From contig CM077159.1 of NCBI GenBank assembly GCA_039583875.1, positions 2,316,812-2,380,811 on the forward strand: a DNA stretch of 64,000 nt. The letters are read 5' to 3'. This document shows positions 46,222-58,260 of the stretch, one piece after another. A program made the translations under genes and the position numbers. Below the pieces are notes generated by a model, which saw only the letters and a list, made by a program, of their open reading frames with translations, searched no databases and had not been told where the DNA came from. The DNA is from Platanthera guangdongensis. Its lineage: Eukaryota > Streptophyta > Magnoliopsida > Asparagales > Orchidaceae. The stretch's first letter is position 1, and each line of letters opens with the position of its first letter.

Positions 46222-46859
46222 TTGCAGGGATGTCCAAAGGCCAACAAAATGCCTATCTGGTATTTGGACAGCGGATGCTCTCGGCATATGACCGGGACGA
46301 GAAGCCTCATTCAGAACTTTACTCCAGTCGTGAACAGACCAAAGGTCATCTTTGGAGGTTCAGACCGTGGAATTACTAGAGGCTATGGTATGATTACTAA
46401 CGGCAATGTATCCTTCTAGGATGTGGCCTATGTTGAAGGATTGGAACACAATCTCATTAGCATAAGCCAACTCTGCGACAAAGGATACATAGTTTAGTTC
46501 CATGCTGATAAGTGCTTGATAAAATCGGTTGACAATATGGAAACGATTCTATACGGTACTCGAAGCAGGAATATTTTCTGTTTAAATTTCATCTGTATAG
46601 ATTCCTCCACACCAGTGTGTCTTTTGGCAAAAGATAGTGCGTCTCTTGGTGACCAATGGCACAAGAGACTAGCACATATTAATTTCAAAACCATTAATAA
46701 ACTATTTTCAATGAACTTGGTACGTGATGCCCCAAATGTCAAATGCGTCAAAGACAGACCTTGTCATGCATGCGTAAAAGGCAAGCAAACAAGGGCTACC
46801 TTTAAAAGCACTGTTGGCAAAGACTCTAACAGATGTCTCCATCTATTCCACATGGACTT
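46222..46859 (+). pseudogene. Element B protease and integrase N-terminus (before element C)
   Basis: Protease motif WYLDSGCSRHMTG near 46257, then the copia GAG-pre-integrase/zinc-binding part (LGDQWHKRLAHINF; CHACVKGKQTRATF). In-frame stops: TGA codons at 46213 and 46219 at the gag-protease join, TAG at 46417-46419, TAG at 46495-46497. It ends at HMD, the first catalytic Asp of integrase, where element C inserted; the GAC codon lies in the duplicated target GACTT. Confidence 0.8.
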
Positions 46860-47195
46860 TGTTGGGTACTGTATCCACAATTACCTGGAATTGAGGGAGC
46901 CACCTGTCAAGCTAAGATGAATTCACAATGTATTTGATGAAACCTCTCAAGTTGTGCTTGTAGTTATTCCACGCTAAGTGCACACCAATGTCAGGGTGCA
47001 GTAGGTCAATATACACGGGTTTGCACGACGTAATCCCTCGTTGAGCAGATCAGTGTGTTGGCCTACGTGTACTCTCTCTATTGGAGTGCACTTACTTTCA
47101 AGTACAGGGCCGTGTTTATGCAAGAGAAGATAAGGAGCAAGGATGGGTCAAGGAGCAGCTTTTGGGTGGAAAGACGAAAATTTGTCTAAGTATAA

Positions 47196-47511
47196 TTCGA
47201 CGAGAATCACCAAGTGATTCTCGCCGATTCGGCGAGAATCACTAGTGATTCACGCCGAATCGTCGAGAATCATTATTGATTCTCGCCGACTCTTTCCGGC
47301 TACCTCAAAACGGTGCCAAGTAAGATTCGGCGAGAATCACTAATGATTCTCGCCGAACCCATCGCTGAGCAGATCATGAATACCAAGTAATATTCGTTGA
47401 GAATCACTAAGTGATTCGGCGAGAATCACTAGTGATTCTCGACGAATCGTCGAGAATCACTAACTGATTCTCGCCGATTCGTCGAGAATCACCTGCGATT
47501 CTCGCCGATTT
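47196..47511. repeat. GATTCTCGCCGAATC palindrome array in element C 5' LTR
   Basis: About nine inverted units built on (C)GGCGAGAATCACTA(G/A)TGATTCTCGCCG. Cores such as GAATCACTAGTGATTC are perfect 16-bp palindromes, and full arms reach 14 bp. Units are joined by GATTCGTCGAGAATC phrases. It sits in U3 upstream of the TATA-like TATAAATA at 47631-47638, the place taken by the CTCGAG array in element B. The copy at 54370-54653 in the 3' LTR lacks about one 33-bp unit. Confidence 0.9.
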
Positions 47512-47630
47512 TTACTTGGTGTTTTCTCTGGAAGCTGCTGGACCGGATTCTGCCGCTAGACTATTTTGAACCGGTTTTCGGGTTTCTACGTGTGGGACCC
47601 ACAACGGTCATATTGTAAGTGTCTACAGTG

Positions 47631-47638
47631 TATAAATA
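47631..47638 (+). promoter_or_regulatory. TATA box of element C 5' LTR
   Basis: TATAAATA in AGTGTATAAATACATG, about 120 bp after the palindromic array, with an identical copy at 54775-54782. Position and sequence fit a core promoter. Confidence 0.7.
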
Positions 47639-48506
47639 CATGGTTATTTTTGAACAGTAATGCAGCGAAGAAGATAAGAAATACGCGAGCACGGACGGAC
47701 CCTAAAATCGCCGCTTCCGCTCCGTCGCCGCCGCCGCCGCTCGCGACAAGTTGTTCGCCGGTTGATCGTGGTTTCGCCCAGATCCTCCTGCGACAGAAGC
47801 CTAGCTAAGCTCAGCATCTCACGTGTCTAACCGGAGATCTCTTGTCTCTCGATTTGTAGATCGGGAAAGTCTTCCCCATCCGAATCGATCGAGACGATTG
47901 ATCCTAGTGTGACCGTTGGTAGACCTAGCTAGCTTCGCTACGAAGTTTGGATCTCTAAAGAAGTGCAGCCGCACATCGTCGTCTCCGCCGATCCCGTGAA
48001 CCTTGCCGCCGCCCATCTTGCCGCCGCCGGTTCCGGGGAGATCCTCTCCAAGAGAGATCTAAGGTTGTGGACTCCTTGTGGACATCAAGAACACGACATC
48101 AACAAAGAGGCACATCTTAGTCTCCAAACGAAGTTTGTATCTCGTGTACATTCTATTTTTACTTTTGTTGTAAAGGAACGTTTGTTCCGTGTTGTAAGTG
48201 TTGGGTACAACCCGGTTTATGGGAGTGGTGACTCCTACGTGTGGAAGGGTTCCTTCCGTTAGTGCAAGGATTGGATTTCAATCCTGTTGGTGAAGAGACC
48301 GAGTCGTCCCGTGTTGGGAGATAGGTCGAAGGGGGAAAGTGGATCTACCCAAGTCGGGGAACCACTATAAATTGCCTGTGTATTCTGCGTGTTGTGCTGT
48401 TTATTTTTAATGTGCAGGTAAATTCTTAAATTCCGCAAAAACGCTGCATGTCACCTATCCCCCCCCCCCATAGGTGAACACAGTTGACACTAGGTGAACT
48501 TTCAAG

Positions 48507-48519
48507 TAGTATCAGAGGC
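48507..48519 (+). other. Element C primer-binding site (one mismatch)
   Basis: TAGTATCAGAGGC begins two bases after the LTR. It differs from the initiator tRNA-Met site TGGTATCAGAGGC by G to A at its second base, the part that pairs with the tRNA CCA end. That could weaken priming or be a later mutation in this copy. Confidence 0.75.
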
Positions 48520-48578
48520 AGGTTGCTCATCAAAAAGGTTTACACCTTGAGTAGTATCCTGCCACCAGTGTCAGAAGC

Positions 48579-50157
48579 ATGGAGCTGGATTATGAGATAT
48601 CGCCACTAAGACTCCTCGCATGTACAAAGGAGTATTATCCCGTCTGGAGGATGAGGGTGTCATATCACTTGGAGGCCATCGATCCTCGAGCATCTTTCAT
48701 CCTGGAAGAGGGTCCTTTTATTCCTATGAAGACCTTCTGCTCTGGAAAGAATATCGAAGTGCCCAAGTGCATTGCAGAGATGTCAGAGACGGAACTGTCA
48801 CTATTTAACTTGGACAAGAGGATTCGTCAAATTATCTTGGATATCTGGTCTGGAGCTTCTCGCTCTAGATTGGAAAAATGTAGGACGGCTAAATCCATGT
48901 GGGTGATGATCTCAGAGTTGATGGGGGGGTCAGAGAAAGCTGGAATCTGCTGTCAACCAGAGGATGAAGCCTATGTGGGGGTCCTCACCTCTGAAGATGA
49001 AGGCATGGATCTCTCGGACAACATCAGAGCTCCAGTGTCCGTGTCAGAGACTGAAGACGCCAGTGAGGAAAGCAGCTCTGATGAGGATGAGACAATGGTA
49101 ACTGGCTCTAATGACAATAACCATAGAAGTGCAGGTAACCTCTTCATCCTGCCCCGTATCTCTTGAAATTTCTGAAGACAGGAACTGCTTTCCTTCAGAA
49201 GATTCTGATTCCCTGAAGAGAGCCCTTCAGAAAAGCAACCTACTTGCTGAGGAGCAAGCTCAAGAGATTGCTCGACTGAAGATCTTGTTGGTTCTCCAAT
49301 TGGCATCCAACAAGGTCAAGGACTCTAAGATCTCAGCTCTAGAGAGTAGTCTAGAGAATGAGAAAAGAATAGTATCAAACTTTTCCAAGGTTGATGCTAT
49401 AAAGAGAAAGTAAGAAAACGGGTGGATATCCCGGATTATCAATTCGTGGAGAAATGGGGAAACGGTATTCCGACCCCCCACTCCAAGCAGGAAGGCAACT
49501 CATCATGCCTTCAGGTATGACCACAGGAATAGTCGTGGTCACCGCAAGGGTGCTCTGTCCCCATGTGGAGACACCCGTAGTGCAAGGGCCGTTGTGGCCA
49601 CCCATGAGAGAATACCTAAGGCTCATTCTAAGCCCTTTATATTCACTGCCACTGCCTCAACTCGGTGCGAATCTGCATGTCCCAGCTCACAGAAGACTTC
49701 TCACCCCCCGAGGACACAGAATAGGGAGGTTAGAAGTCATGGTGTAAGTTTTCATGAGGCCTCTGGAAGGGGGATGCCTGAAAGGAAGGCACCACCTCCC
49801 CGGCCTCATGCCGCTCGCAACATGCATTCCTTCCACCCTTCCACGTGTCACGGTGGAAGAGAAAATTTTGTTAGAAGATCATGCCCTATCCCGTTGAGAC
49901 CTGGGACTGTGACTAACTCAGTCACTAGATCAGGTCAGAAACGGCGATACAACATTCACCCGTGTTGGTGCTGTGGTAAAGTGGGACACTTTGCCATCGA
50001 CTATTGGCACAACCCCTCTGTGTCAAGGGCAAGGGCCTATCCACATTTTCTGAGCAGAGGTAGCCTTCCTGACAGGTTTTCTGAAGGAAGGCAGTCGAGT
50101 GCTTATGCTAACAGGAGCCTAGGACCCAATATGATTTGGGTTCCTAAGGTAAGGTAA
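48579..50157 (+). pseudogene. Element C gag (shortened SIRE-type)
   Basis: An ATG at 48579 opens 195 codons with a gag head like that of B (EYYPVWRMRVSYHLEAIDP; FILEEGPFIPM; VMISELMGGSE). It then jumps to an acidic segment (SDNIRAP...SSSDEDETM), so the middle of gag is deleted. A frame change near 49130 leads to a coiled-coil segment (LKRALQKSNLLAEEQAQEIARL), a TAA at 49411, and the C-part 49594-50157. This contains a knuckle, CWCCGKVGHFAIDYW, with its last Cys changed to Tyr, and ends IWVPKVR. No protease, integrase or reverse transcriptase follows. Confidence 0.75.
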
Positions 50158-50385
50158 TTCTTTCTTGCAGGGTAGTCTAGGTTCCCGTAAATATGATGGG
50201 AACTAGACAGTAGGTGTTCCAAGACTGAATTGGAACATGCATTTGGAATAATAGAAGTGATATCTATATAAGCATACTCACATCGAGCACCTGGTATGTT
50301 ATAGTCAGAGAGACTTAATGTTAACTCTCATAATCACAGGTACTTTTGATCAGTTCAAGGACTTGAGTCATACTGTATCCACATT

Positions 50386-50450
<65 letters not shown>

Positions 50451-50741
50451 TTATACTTATGCTTATACATATATGTGTGCACATCTCAGGATAGGTCAAC
50501 ACGGTAAATACGAAGATTAGATACATCATTAAAGAGTTATCGGCAATTCCACAGGTAGACTCGAGATCTAATATCTATAGGCTTAAATTAGCTCACTAAA
50601 AACTAGCGAAGATTGTCATCAAGAAATGTATGGAAAAGCTGGTTCAAACCCCAAATAGTGGCTTTAAGAAGTATTCACATATTTAGAAGATTTTTAAATT
50701 AACTTATTTGGAAAAGCCGGAAACCCGTTAAATTCATTCTA
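50158..50741 (+). other. Element C spacer where pol is missing, with (TA)n
   Basis: No coding sequence is visible between gag and the array. It starts TTCTTTCTTGCAGGG and includes a TA run of about 60 bp (50388-50447). In element B the protease begins at the equivalent point, so pol has been lost or replaced in element C. Confidence 0.7.
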
Positions 50742-51120
50742 AATCCCGTCAATCTCACGTAGTCTCCCGCCGAACTCACCTTTATATGTTTAGAATCCCG
50801 CCGACCCTTCACCTTCCATAGGAATCCCGCCAAAGGAGCAAACTCTCCCTGGTATCAGTCGAATCCTGCCGAAGGAGCAAACTCTCCGAAACCCGCCGAC
50901 TCTTCACATTCTGCAGGAATCCCGCAAAATTTCTTCCGCCGACTCTTCCCATACCCGCCGACTCGCCGAAGCCCGCCGGAAAACTCGCCAACTCTCTCCG
51001 CATGGGAAACTCACCGGAAGGGAAGCTCGCCGAATCGACTCCTCCGCCGGAAACTCGCCGACTCCTGCAAGACACTCGCCGAACCGGTCTCCATCGAAGG
51101 TCTCCCGCCGAATCCCGCTG
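50742..51120 (+). repeat. CCCGCCGA(A/C)TC motif array before element C 3' ORF
   Basis: At least 15 occurrences of CGCCGA with following AC/ATC (for example CCCGCCGACTC, CTCGCCGAATC, CCCGCCGGAA) at irregular spacing. The core CGCCGAATC is that of the array in the same element's LTR. Element B has an array with its own LTR core (CTCGAGTA) at the same place, before its 3' ORF. Confidence 0.65.
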
Positions 51121-51394
51121 GAATCTCCCCTAATCGTCTTCCCCTTTCATCGCTTCTCACCGCAAGTTTCCCGCAGGACGCTCACCTTGCTCTTGGACGC
51201 TCTTCCGGTTTCGATTCTTGCTTCCAGGAATTTCTCCGCGTGCACTCATCGGGTGTCCCTCATCTTCATCGCACTAGCTCACCGTCTACACCTTTAGGTA
51301 ACCCCCCCCCCCCTCACCCTTACTTGGACTTGATCACTAGTGTCGCTTCCTTTTTGATTAAGCGTAGAATAGGGCTTCTCTCCCTAGATCTGCA

Positions 51395-53704
51395 ATGGCT
51401 CCAAGGACAACCGCTGGGTTGGTCACTGGTTGCGAGCTAGTTCGAACTGGGTTCTCTCATGTCTCTGACGAATTCAGAAACATCATTCTGATGCTGGAAG
51501 AGGCTGGGCTCTCATTCGTCCTGGAGCACCCGTGCAAAATCTTGGACAAATAGGTGCTGGAGTTCTTCGCTACCGCAAAACTCCGGAATGGCGACTCTCT
51601 AATCAAAATCAAGGTGGCTGGGTCAAAGGTCAGGATGTCTGCCAGCAAGCTGACTCGCTTCCTGAAGCTCTCTAGCTCGGAGCACGAGGACTATCTGGAG
51701 GATGAAGACAAGACCAGGACTCTCTTATTCTGTGGTCTCCCACGAGGAACTCGGTCGATCAAGCGCAAGGATATGAATGAAGAAGGGAAGCTTCTGTCTG
51801 ACATAATTGCAAAGGTACTCATCTGCAAGCCAGGATCTCATGACCATATCTCTGCGGATATGTTCAAGATCCTGGTGACTATTGTCTGCCGAAAAAGATT
51901 CAACTGGGGGTCATTGCTGTTTGAGAAAATAAAGGACACCCTGAGATCTCCGAGCTTTGGCTGAATCATAAGTCTGTATCTCAATCAGCTGAATGGAGAC
52001 AAGTTTGACATGAGTACAGGTGTTCCTCTACACTACCTGAAGAAAATGGACGCATGTGTTTTTGACAGATGGGAGAGGCGAATTGGGCAGGCTGCCATGG
52101 AAGAACAACAGGAAGTATCTCCAGCAGCAACCCCCAGTGAAATTCCTGATACTTTGACTGCAGGAATTGAGGGGGAGCCTCTACCCACTCATGCTGATGT
52201 AGTATCTGACATCTCCTAGCTGGCCAGAGATGCTGTGGCAGATCTACACGAAGAAAGTGAACCTGAGCTGGAGCATGAGGAGGCCCTGAACAGGAACACT
52301 CAAGGAGCCGAAGCTGCTGTACATGAGACTACTGACAAAGAGTTGGAAGAGGATGCTGATGAAGATGATCTTATGGATGCTGAAGGTGAGGAAGATGAAA
52401 ATGTGGAACAGGACGCTGTGGAAACTCGGGATCTCATTGAACCTCCATCTGACAAGCATGCACCTGAAATCAACATTGGTGCACGAGTGGAGGGGGAGTC
52501 CGAGGAACCTACAGATGCTGCCAGCATTCCACCCTTAGAGACTGTGCTGCTGTCCAGCTCTACGGGTGCATCTGATGAAGTGCAAGGCCAAGCAGTGCCT
52601 CCGGATCTTCCATTATGAGATACGCTAGCCACTCACACAGTGAGTGTCATTCAAGGTATAGTGGATGAGCTTAAAGGCTCTTTTGAAAAAGCTCAAAATA
52701 AAATGCTGAAAAGGATTAAGAAGTCTGAAAATCTCATGCTCAAGAACATGATGGAGATCAACCATAAACTTGACATGATGGACAAGAAATTTGAAGAAAA
52801 GTATATGGCGGCCGGCCAAGCGGTCAATCTTCTTATGGCTGGATTGAAAAAGAACACTGATACTCTTGCCGTAGTGAATCAGAATTCTCATGTTGTAGCA
52901 AACAACATTCAAACGTTCGACGGTAATACGGTCACTCTCAACGCCAATCAGCAGGCCTTGGTCACTGAATTCTCCAGAACTACCAAGCATATTGATGACT
53001 CACTGCACTCCTATGCAAACTCCATAGCAGTCGAAGCCAAAAAGGGGGAGAAGGAATACATAGCTAAGATGGCTGAGCTCCGAGAAGTCATGATCAAAAA
53101 CTTCGAACAGTCAAACAAATACGTCTATGACAGCTGCTGGTGGATGCTTCAACAGGCGTCAGGCGTCGTGTTGCCTGAAAATCCTGCGGATATTCATGCT
53201 CCTGAGACTTCTACGGCCGCTGAGGGAGTAAGTGCTGCTGAGGGAGTAAGTGCTACAGATGTTCCCATGAGTGAAGCTGATGCTAGGGCTGTTTCCAAAG
53301 CTAAACTGAGGAGCATGTTTGACCAAGAGGCCCTAGCAAAAGCCAGGGGCCAGAGAAAAGCTCAAGAAGGGACCTCCAAGGAGACACTAGCTGAGAAGAG
53401 AATCAGACTGAGTGAGGAGGAAGTACGAAACGAAAAGTGGAGTCCAGTTTCAAAGAATATCATCTTGGATACCTTCTGGCTACAAGAAAAAGGAGAACTA
53501 AATCGAAACGAAGTATACAACCAATATGAGTGGGAAATGCACAAGACGTATGAAGCGAAACGAAACATCTTCTTCAGGAACAACACGGCAGCAGATAAAG
53601 TTCCTCCTCCCAGATATTATCCGAAGCCTACAGAGTATATGGAGAGGCAAAGGAAGAAGTATTTGGCGCAAAAACTCAAGGATGACTTAGCCAAGGAAAA
53701 ATAG
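51395..53704 (+). pseudogene. Element C 3' ORF (extra gene, 770 codons)
   Basis: An ATG at 51395 starts one reading frame of 770 codons to a TAG at 53702 with no frameshift and four in-frame stops: TAG 51551, TGA 51962, TAG 52217, TGA 52616. The N-terminal about 200 residues form a globular domain (FRNIILMLEEAGLSFVLEHPC; VRMSASKLTRFLKLSS; RTLLFCGLPR; DMNEEGKLLSDIIAKVLICKP) that resembles the 'putative plant transposon protein' family found in plant elements. An acidic linker (about 280-410) and a long helical, probably coiled-coil region follow, ending RYYPKPTEYMERQRKKY. No membrane segment or signal peptide is seen. Each stop could come from C to T in CAG or CGA. Homologous to 58801-60742 in element B. 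Confidence 0.7.
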
Positions 53705-53778
53705 TCAACAATTTATAGCTTGTCATTTTCTCTTAAGAACAATTAATGCTTATTGTTGATTATATGAACAATTCTGAG

Positions 53779-53876
<98 letters not shown>

Positions 53877-54034
53877 TTGTATATGTAATTGAATTTGTAA
53901 ATGACTCAAGTCTTGATCTGTTTGCCTATATTATCTTGTGCTGCATATTTAAATTCTGAATGCTGTTTATATTATTTGATTGGTGTTATTCATCTTAGCT
54001 AGTAGGGTTTTGGCTCCGTCAAATAGGGGGAGAT
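53705..54034 (+). other. Element C 3' untranslated region, (TA)n and polypurine tract
   Basis: It contains a TA run from about 53782 to 53874, then an AT-rich tail, and ends AAATAGGGGGAGAT at 54021-54034, the polypurine tract directly before the 3' LTR. Element B has the same AAATAGGGGGAGAT before its 3' LTR (60934-60946), another sign of kinship. Confidence 0.85.
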
Positions 54035-55646
54035 TGTTGGGTATTGTATCCACAATTACCTTGATTTAAGGGAGCCACCTGTCAAGCTAAGATGAATTCA
54101 CAATGTATTTGATGAAACATCTCAAGTTGTGCTTGCAGTTATTCCACGCTAAGTGCACACCAATGTCAGGGTGCAGTAGGTCAATATACACGGGACTGCA
54201 CGACGTAATCCCTCGTTGAGCAGATCAGTGTGTTGGCATATGTGTACTCTCTTTATTAGAGTGCACTTACTTTCAAGTACATGGCCGTGTTTATGCAAGA
54301 GAAGATAAGGAGCAAGGATGGGTCAAGGAGCAGCTCTTGGGTGGAAAGACGAAAATTCGTCTAAGTATAATTCGACGAGAATCACCAAGTGATTCTCGCC
54401 GAATCGTCGAGAATCATTAGTGATTCTCGCCGACTCTTTCCGGCTACCTCAAAACGGTGCCAAGTAAGATTCGGCGAGAATCACTAATGATTCTCGCCGA
54501 ACCCATCGCTGAGCAGATCATGAATACCAAGTAATATTCGTTGAGAATCACTAAGTGATTCGGCGAGAATCACTAGTGATTCTCGACGAATCGTCGAGAA
54601 TCACTAACTGATTCTCGCCGATTCGTCGAAAATCACCTGCGATTCTCGCCGATTTTTACTTTGTGTTTTCTCTGGAAGCTGCTGGACCGGATTCTGCCGC
54701 TGGACTATTTTGAACCGGTTTTCGGGTTTCTACGTGTGGGACCCACAACGGTCATATTGTAAGTGTCTACAGTGTATAAATACATGGGTATTTTTGAACA
54801 GTAATGCAGCGAAGAAGATAAGAAATACGCGAGCACGGACGAACCCTAAAATCGCCGCTTCCGCTCCATCGCCGCCGCCGCCGCTCGCGACAAGTTGTTC
54901 GCCGGTTGATCGTGGTTTCGCCCAGATCCTCCTGCGACAGAAGCCTAGCTAAGCTCAGCGTCTCACGTGTCTAACCAGAGATCTCTTGTCTCTCGATTTG
55001 AGATCGGGAAAATCTTCCCCATCCGAATCGATCGAGACGATTGATCCTAGTGTGACCGGTTGTAGACCTAGCTAGCTTCGCTACGAAGTTTGGATCTCTA
55101 AAGAAGTGCAGCCGCACATCGTCGTCGCCGCCGATCCCGTGAACCTTGCCGCCGCCCATCTTGCCGCCGCCGGTTCCGGGGAGATCCTCTCCAAGAGAGA
55201 TCTAAGTTTGTGGACTCCTTGTGGACATCAAGAACACGGCGTCAACAAAGAGGGACATCTTAGTCTCCAAACGAAGTTTGTATCTCGTGTACATTCTAGT
55301 TTTACTTTTGTTGTAAAGGAACGTTTGTTCCGTGTTGTAAGGGTTGGGTACAACCCGGTTTGTGGGAGTGGTGACTCCTACGTGTGGAAGGGTTCCTTCC
55401 GTTAGTGCAAGGATTGGATTTCAATCCTGTTGGTGAAGAGACCGAGTCGTCCCGTGTTGGGAGATAGGTCGAAGGGGGAAAGTGGATGTACCCAAGTCGG
55501 GGAACCACTATAAATTGCCTGTGTATTCTGCGTGCTGTGCTGTTTATTTTTAATGTGCAGGTACATTCTTAAATTCCGCAAAAACGCTGCACGTCACCTA
55601 TCCCCCCCCCCATAGGTGAACACAGTTGACACTAGGTGAACTTTCA
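54035..55646 (+). repeat. Element C, 3' LTR
   Basis: 1612-bp partner of 46860-48504. It carries the array 54370-54653 and the TATA box at 54775-54782. It ends GGTGAACTTTCA, after which GACTT (target duplication) returns to the integrase frame of element B. Differences from the 5' LTR are scattered substitutions and the one-unit array deletion. Confidence 0.95.
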
Positions 55647-55651
55647 GACTT

Positions 55652-58181
55652 GTTTGGTCCACTGCAGATTAGAAGTTTGGGAGGCAAGGAATATACATTG
55701 GTAACTGTTGATGACTACTCGCGCTTTGCGTGGGTGTTCTTTCTGAAACACAAGTCACATACCTTCGATATCTTTACCAATTTTGTCAGGCAAGTCCAGA
55801 ATGAATACAACTGCTCCATAGTCAAAATCAGAAGTGACAACGGAACAGAGTTCAAATCTGGGGCCATGACAGAATTCTGTGAAAGCTTAGGTATCTTTCA
55901 TGAGTTTTCCTCTCCTCGTACTCCACAATAAAATGGAGTGGCTGAGAGAAGCAACAGAACACTCATAGAGGCCTGCAGGACCATGTTGAGTGATGCTTCA
56001 CTACCAGAGTACTTCTGGGCTGAGGCCGTCAACACTGCATGCCACGTGCAAAATCGAGCACTCATAAACAAAGACCACAACAAGACTCCTTACGAACTTC
56101 TGAAAGGCAGAAAACCAACAGTATCTTACTTTAGAATCTTTGGCTGCAAATGCTTCGTACTTAACAATCGCAAGTATCATACCACCAAGTTCAGCGAAAA
56201 GAGCTTTGAAGGTATTTTTGTAGGATATAGTAGCCATAGTAAGGCATATAGGATTTTTAATAGAAAAACCCTGGTGGTGGAAGAATCGATACATGTTGTA
56301 TTTGATGAGACGAGCTTGCTGCAAAGCAATCCGTCTAGTGTGCTTATTGAAGATGCAGGTGAAAAGCTGAAAGAAACTAGCTTGGATGATCCGTCCGAAA
56401 ACAAAGGCGAGAAGTTCATTAAGATCACCACTCCCACTTCTATTGGAGAGGCTGATGATCAAAATGAAGAAGTCATCCAGGATGAAGAAATCACTCCGGT
56501 GCTTGAAGATAATCCAGATGCAAGGACTCTAGAGCTCAGACATCTGAAGGATCACCCCATGGACCAGATCATAGGAAACCCCCGGGATGGTGTCAGAACT
56601 CGGAGAGGTACAACTAATGAGAATCTTCATTTGACTTTTCTCTCACAGGTTGAACCAAAGAAATTTGAGGAATCAAACTCAGACGCATCATGGATAATGA
56701 CAATGGAAGAAGAGCTAAATCAGTTCAAGCGCTGCAATATGTGGATGCTGGTTCCAAGACCCAAGGGAAAGAACATCATTGGAACAAAATGGGTCTTCAG
56801 GAACAAGATGGATGAAGACGGGACTATCATAAAGAACAAGGTCAGACTCGTCGCTAAAGGCTATCGTCAAGAAGAAGGAATCGACTTCGACCAGACATAT
56901 GCTCTAGTGGCCATACTGGAAGCAATAAGGTTATTCCTAGCATATGCTACCTTCAAAGGCTTCACTGTCTATCAGATGGACGTGAAGTCAGCCTTCCTGA
57001 ATGATAACTTAAAGGAGGAAGTGTATATGGAACAACCTCCAGGTTTCGTTGATCCTAACCTTCCCGATCATGTCTATTTTCTGCACAAGGCCCTATATGG
57101 TCTGAAACAAGCTCCTCGAGCTTGGTATGAAACACTGTCTACCTTTCTACTGGAGAACAAGTTCACAAGGGGAAAGATAGACAAGATATTATTTCTTAGG
57201 GAAATAAAAGGGAAGATCTTGCTAGTGCAAATCTATGTCGACGACATTATCTTTGGCTCTACAGATAACAACCTCTGCAAAAAGTTCTCAAAACTTATGC
57301 AAGCGAAGTTTGAAATATGCAGTATGGGCGAGCTGAAGTATTTCTTAGGGCTTCAAGTGAAACAATCTAAAGATGGAATTTTCATCTCACAGACCAAATG
57401 CACCAAAGAGCTAATTAAGAAATTCGGAATGCAGAACGCAACCTCTATGAGGACTCCAATGGGCTCAATTATGTCTCTGGACAAGGATGAAAAAGGGAAA
57501 CCTTTTGATGAAACCAAGTACAGAAGCATAATTGGATCCTTGCTCTACCTTACTGCCAGTAGGCCTGACATAATGTTCCCAACATGTGTCTGTGCTAGAT
57601 TTCAGGTGAACTCTAAGGAATCTAATTACGTTGCTGCAAAGCGGATCCTGAGATACCTTAAAGGCACACCAAATCTTGGCTTATGGTACCCAAGAAGTAA
57701 TGACAGTGAACTAATTGGATTTTCAGATACAGATTTTGCAGGTAGCAAAGACGACCGGAAAAGCACCTCGGGGACTTGCCAATTCTTCGGAAGAAGGCTA
57801 ATTTCCTGGAGTAGCAAGAAGCAAAATTGTGTCACAATCTCAACGACCGAGTCAGAGTATATCTCTGCAGGCAGTTGTTGCGCACAGTTACTATGGATAA
57901 AGAATCAGTTCGAGGACTACAACCTGCAGTTCAAGGATATATCCCTGTACTGTGACTCCTCCAGTGCAATTGCAATAGCCAACAATCCAGTCTCTCACAG
58001 CCGGACAAAGCACATTGAGCTAAGGTACCACTTCATCCGGGAACATGTGGAGCATGGAGACATAGATCTCCAATATGTGCCTACAGATAGACAAGTTGCA
58101 GATATCTTCACAAATCCACTGGACGAGACCAAGTTCTCGTTCTTCAAGACAGAGCTTGGGATGCTCAACAAAGAGGACTAA
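55652..58181 (+). pseudogene. Element B integrase core, reverse transcriptase and RNase H
   Basis: This continues the integrase frame after element C. The integrase core has VDDYSRFAWVFFLKHKS, IRSDNGTEFKSG (second Asp) and, after a TAA at 55929-55931, [13 protein letters not shown] (catalytic Glu). From 55938 the frame is open for 747 codons. It covers the rest of integrase ([19 protein letters not shown]), copia reverse transcriptase ([40 protein letters not shown] with catalytic YVDD) and RNase H ([38 protein letters not shown]). It ends GMLNKED at a TAA (58179-58181). The order INT-RT-RH identifies Ty1/copia; the form is SIRE/Maximus-like. Confidence 0.9.
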
Positions 58182-58260
58182 AGAAGGCTGAATGACTAAG
58201 AGGCAAGTAATTGCAAAGGGTTAGTCAAAATCTACTCTTTCTCAACTTTTTCAAAATTCA

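Larger units (their letters stand above)
46860..48504 (+). repeat. Element C, 5' LTR
   Basis: 1645-bp LTR, TGTTGGGTACTG...GGTGAACTTTCA, paired with 54035-55646 (1612 bp). Target duplication GACTT at 46855-46859 and 55647-55651. It resembles the B LTR in outline: shared start TGTTGGGTAYT, similar phrases such as AAGCTAAGATGAATT and TCTCTCTATTGG, then a U3 array, TATA box, GC-rich leader and TTTCA end. The sequences are otherwise well diverged, so B and C are related families. The LTR pair differs mainly by about 33 bp in the array. Confidence 0.95.

Noticed and set aside
50150..50173. Mini-intron at the end of element C gag (AAG|GTAAGG ... TTGCAG|GG)
   Set aside because: Only about 16-23 nt, far below any working plant intron. 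Element B lacks the GT at this place, though both share TTGCAGGG, so an acceptor used with a distant donor cannot be excluded.
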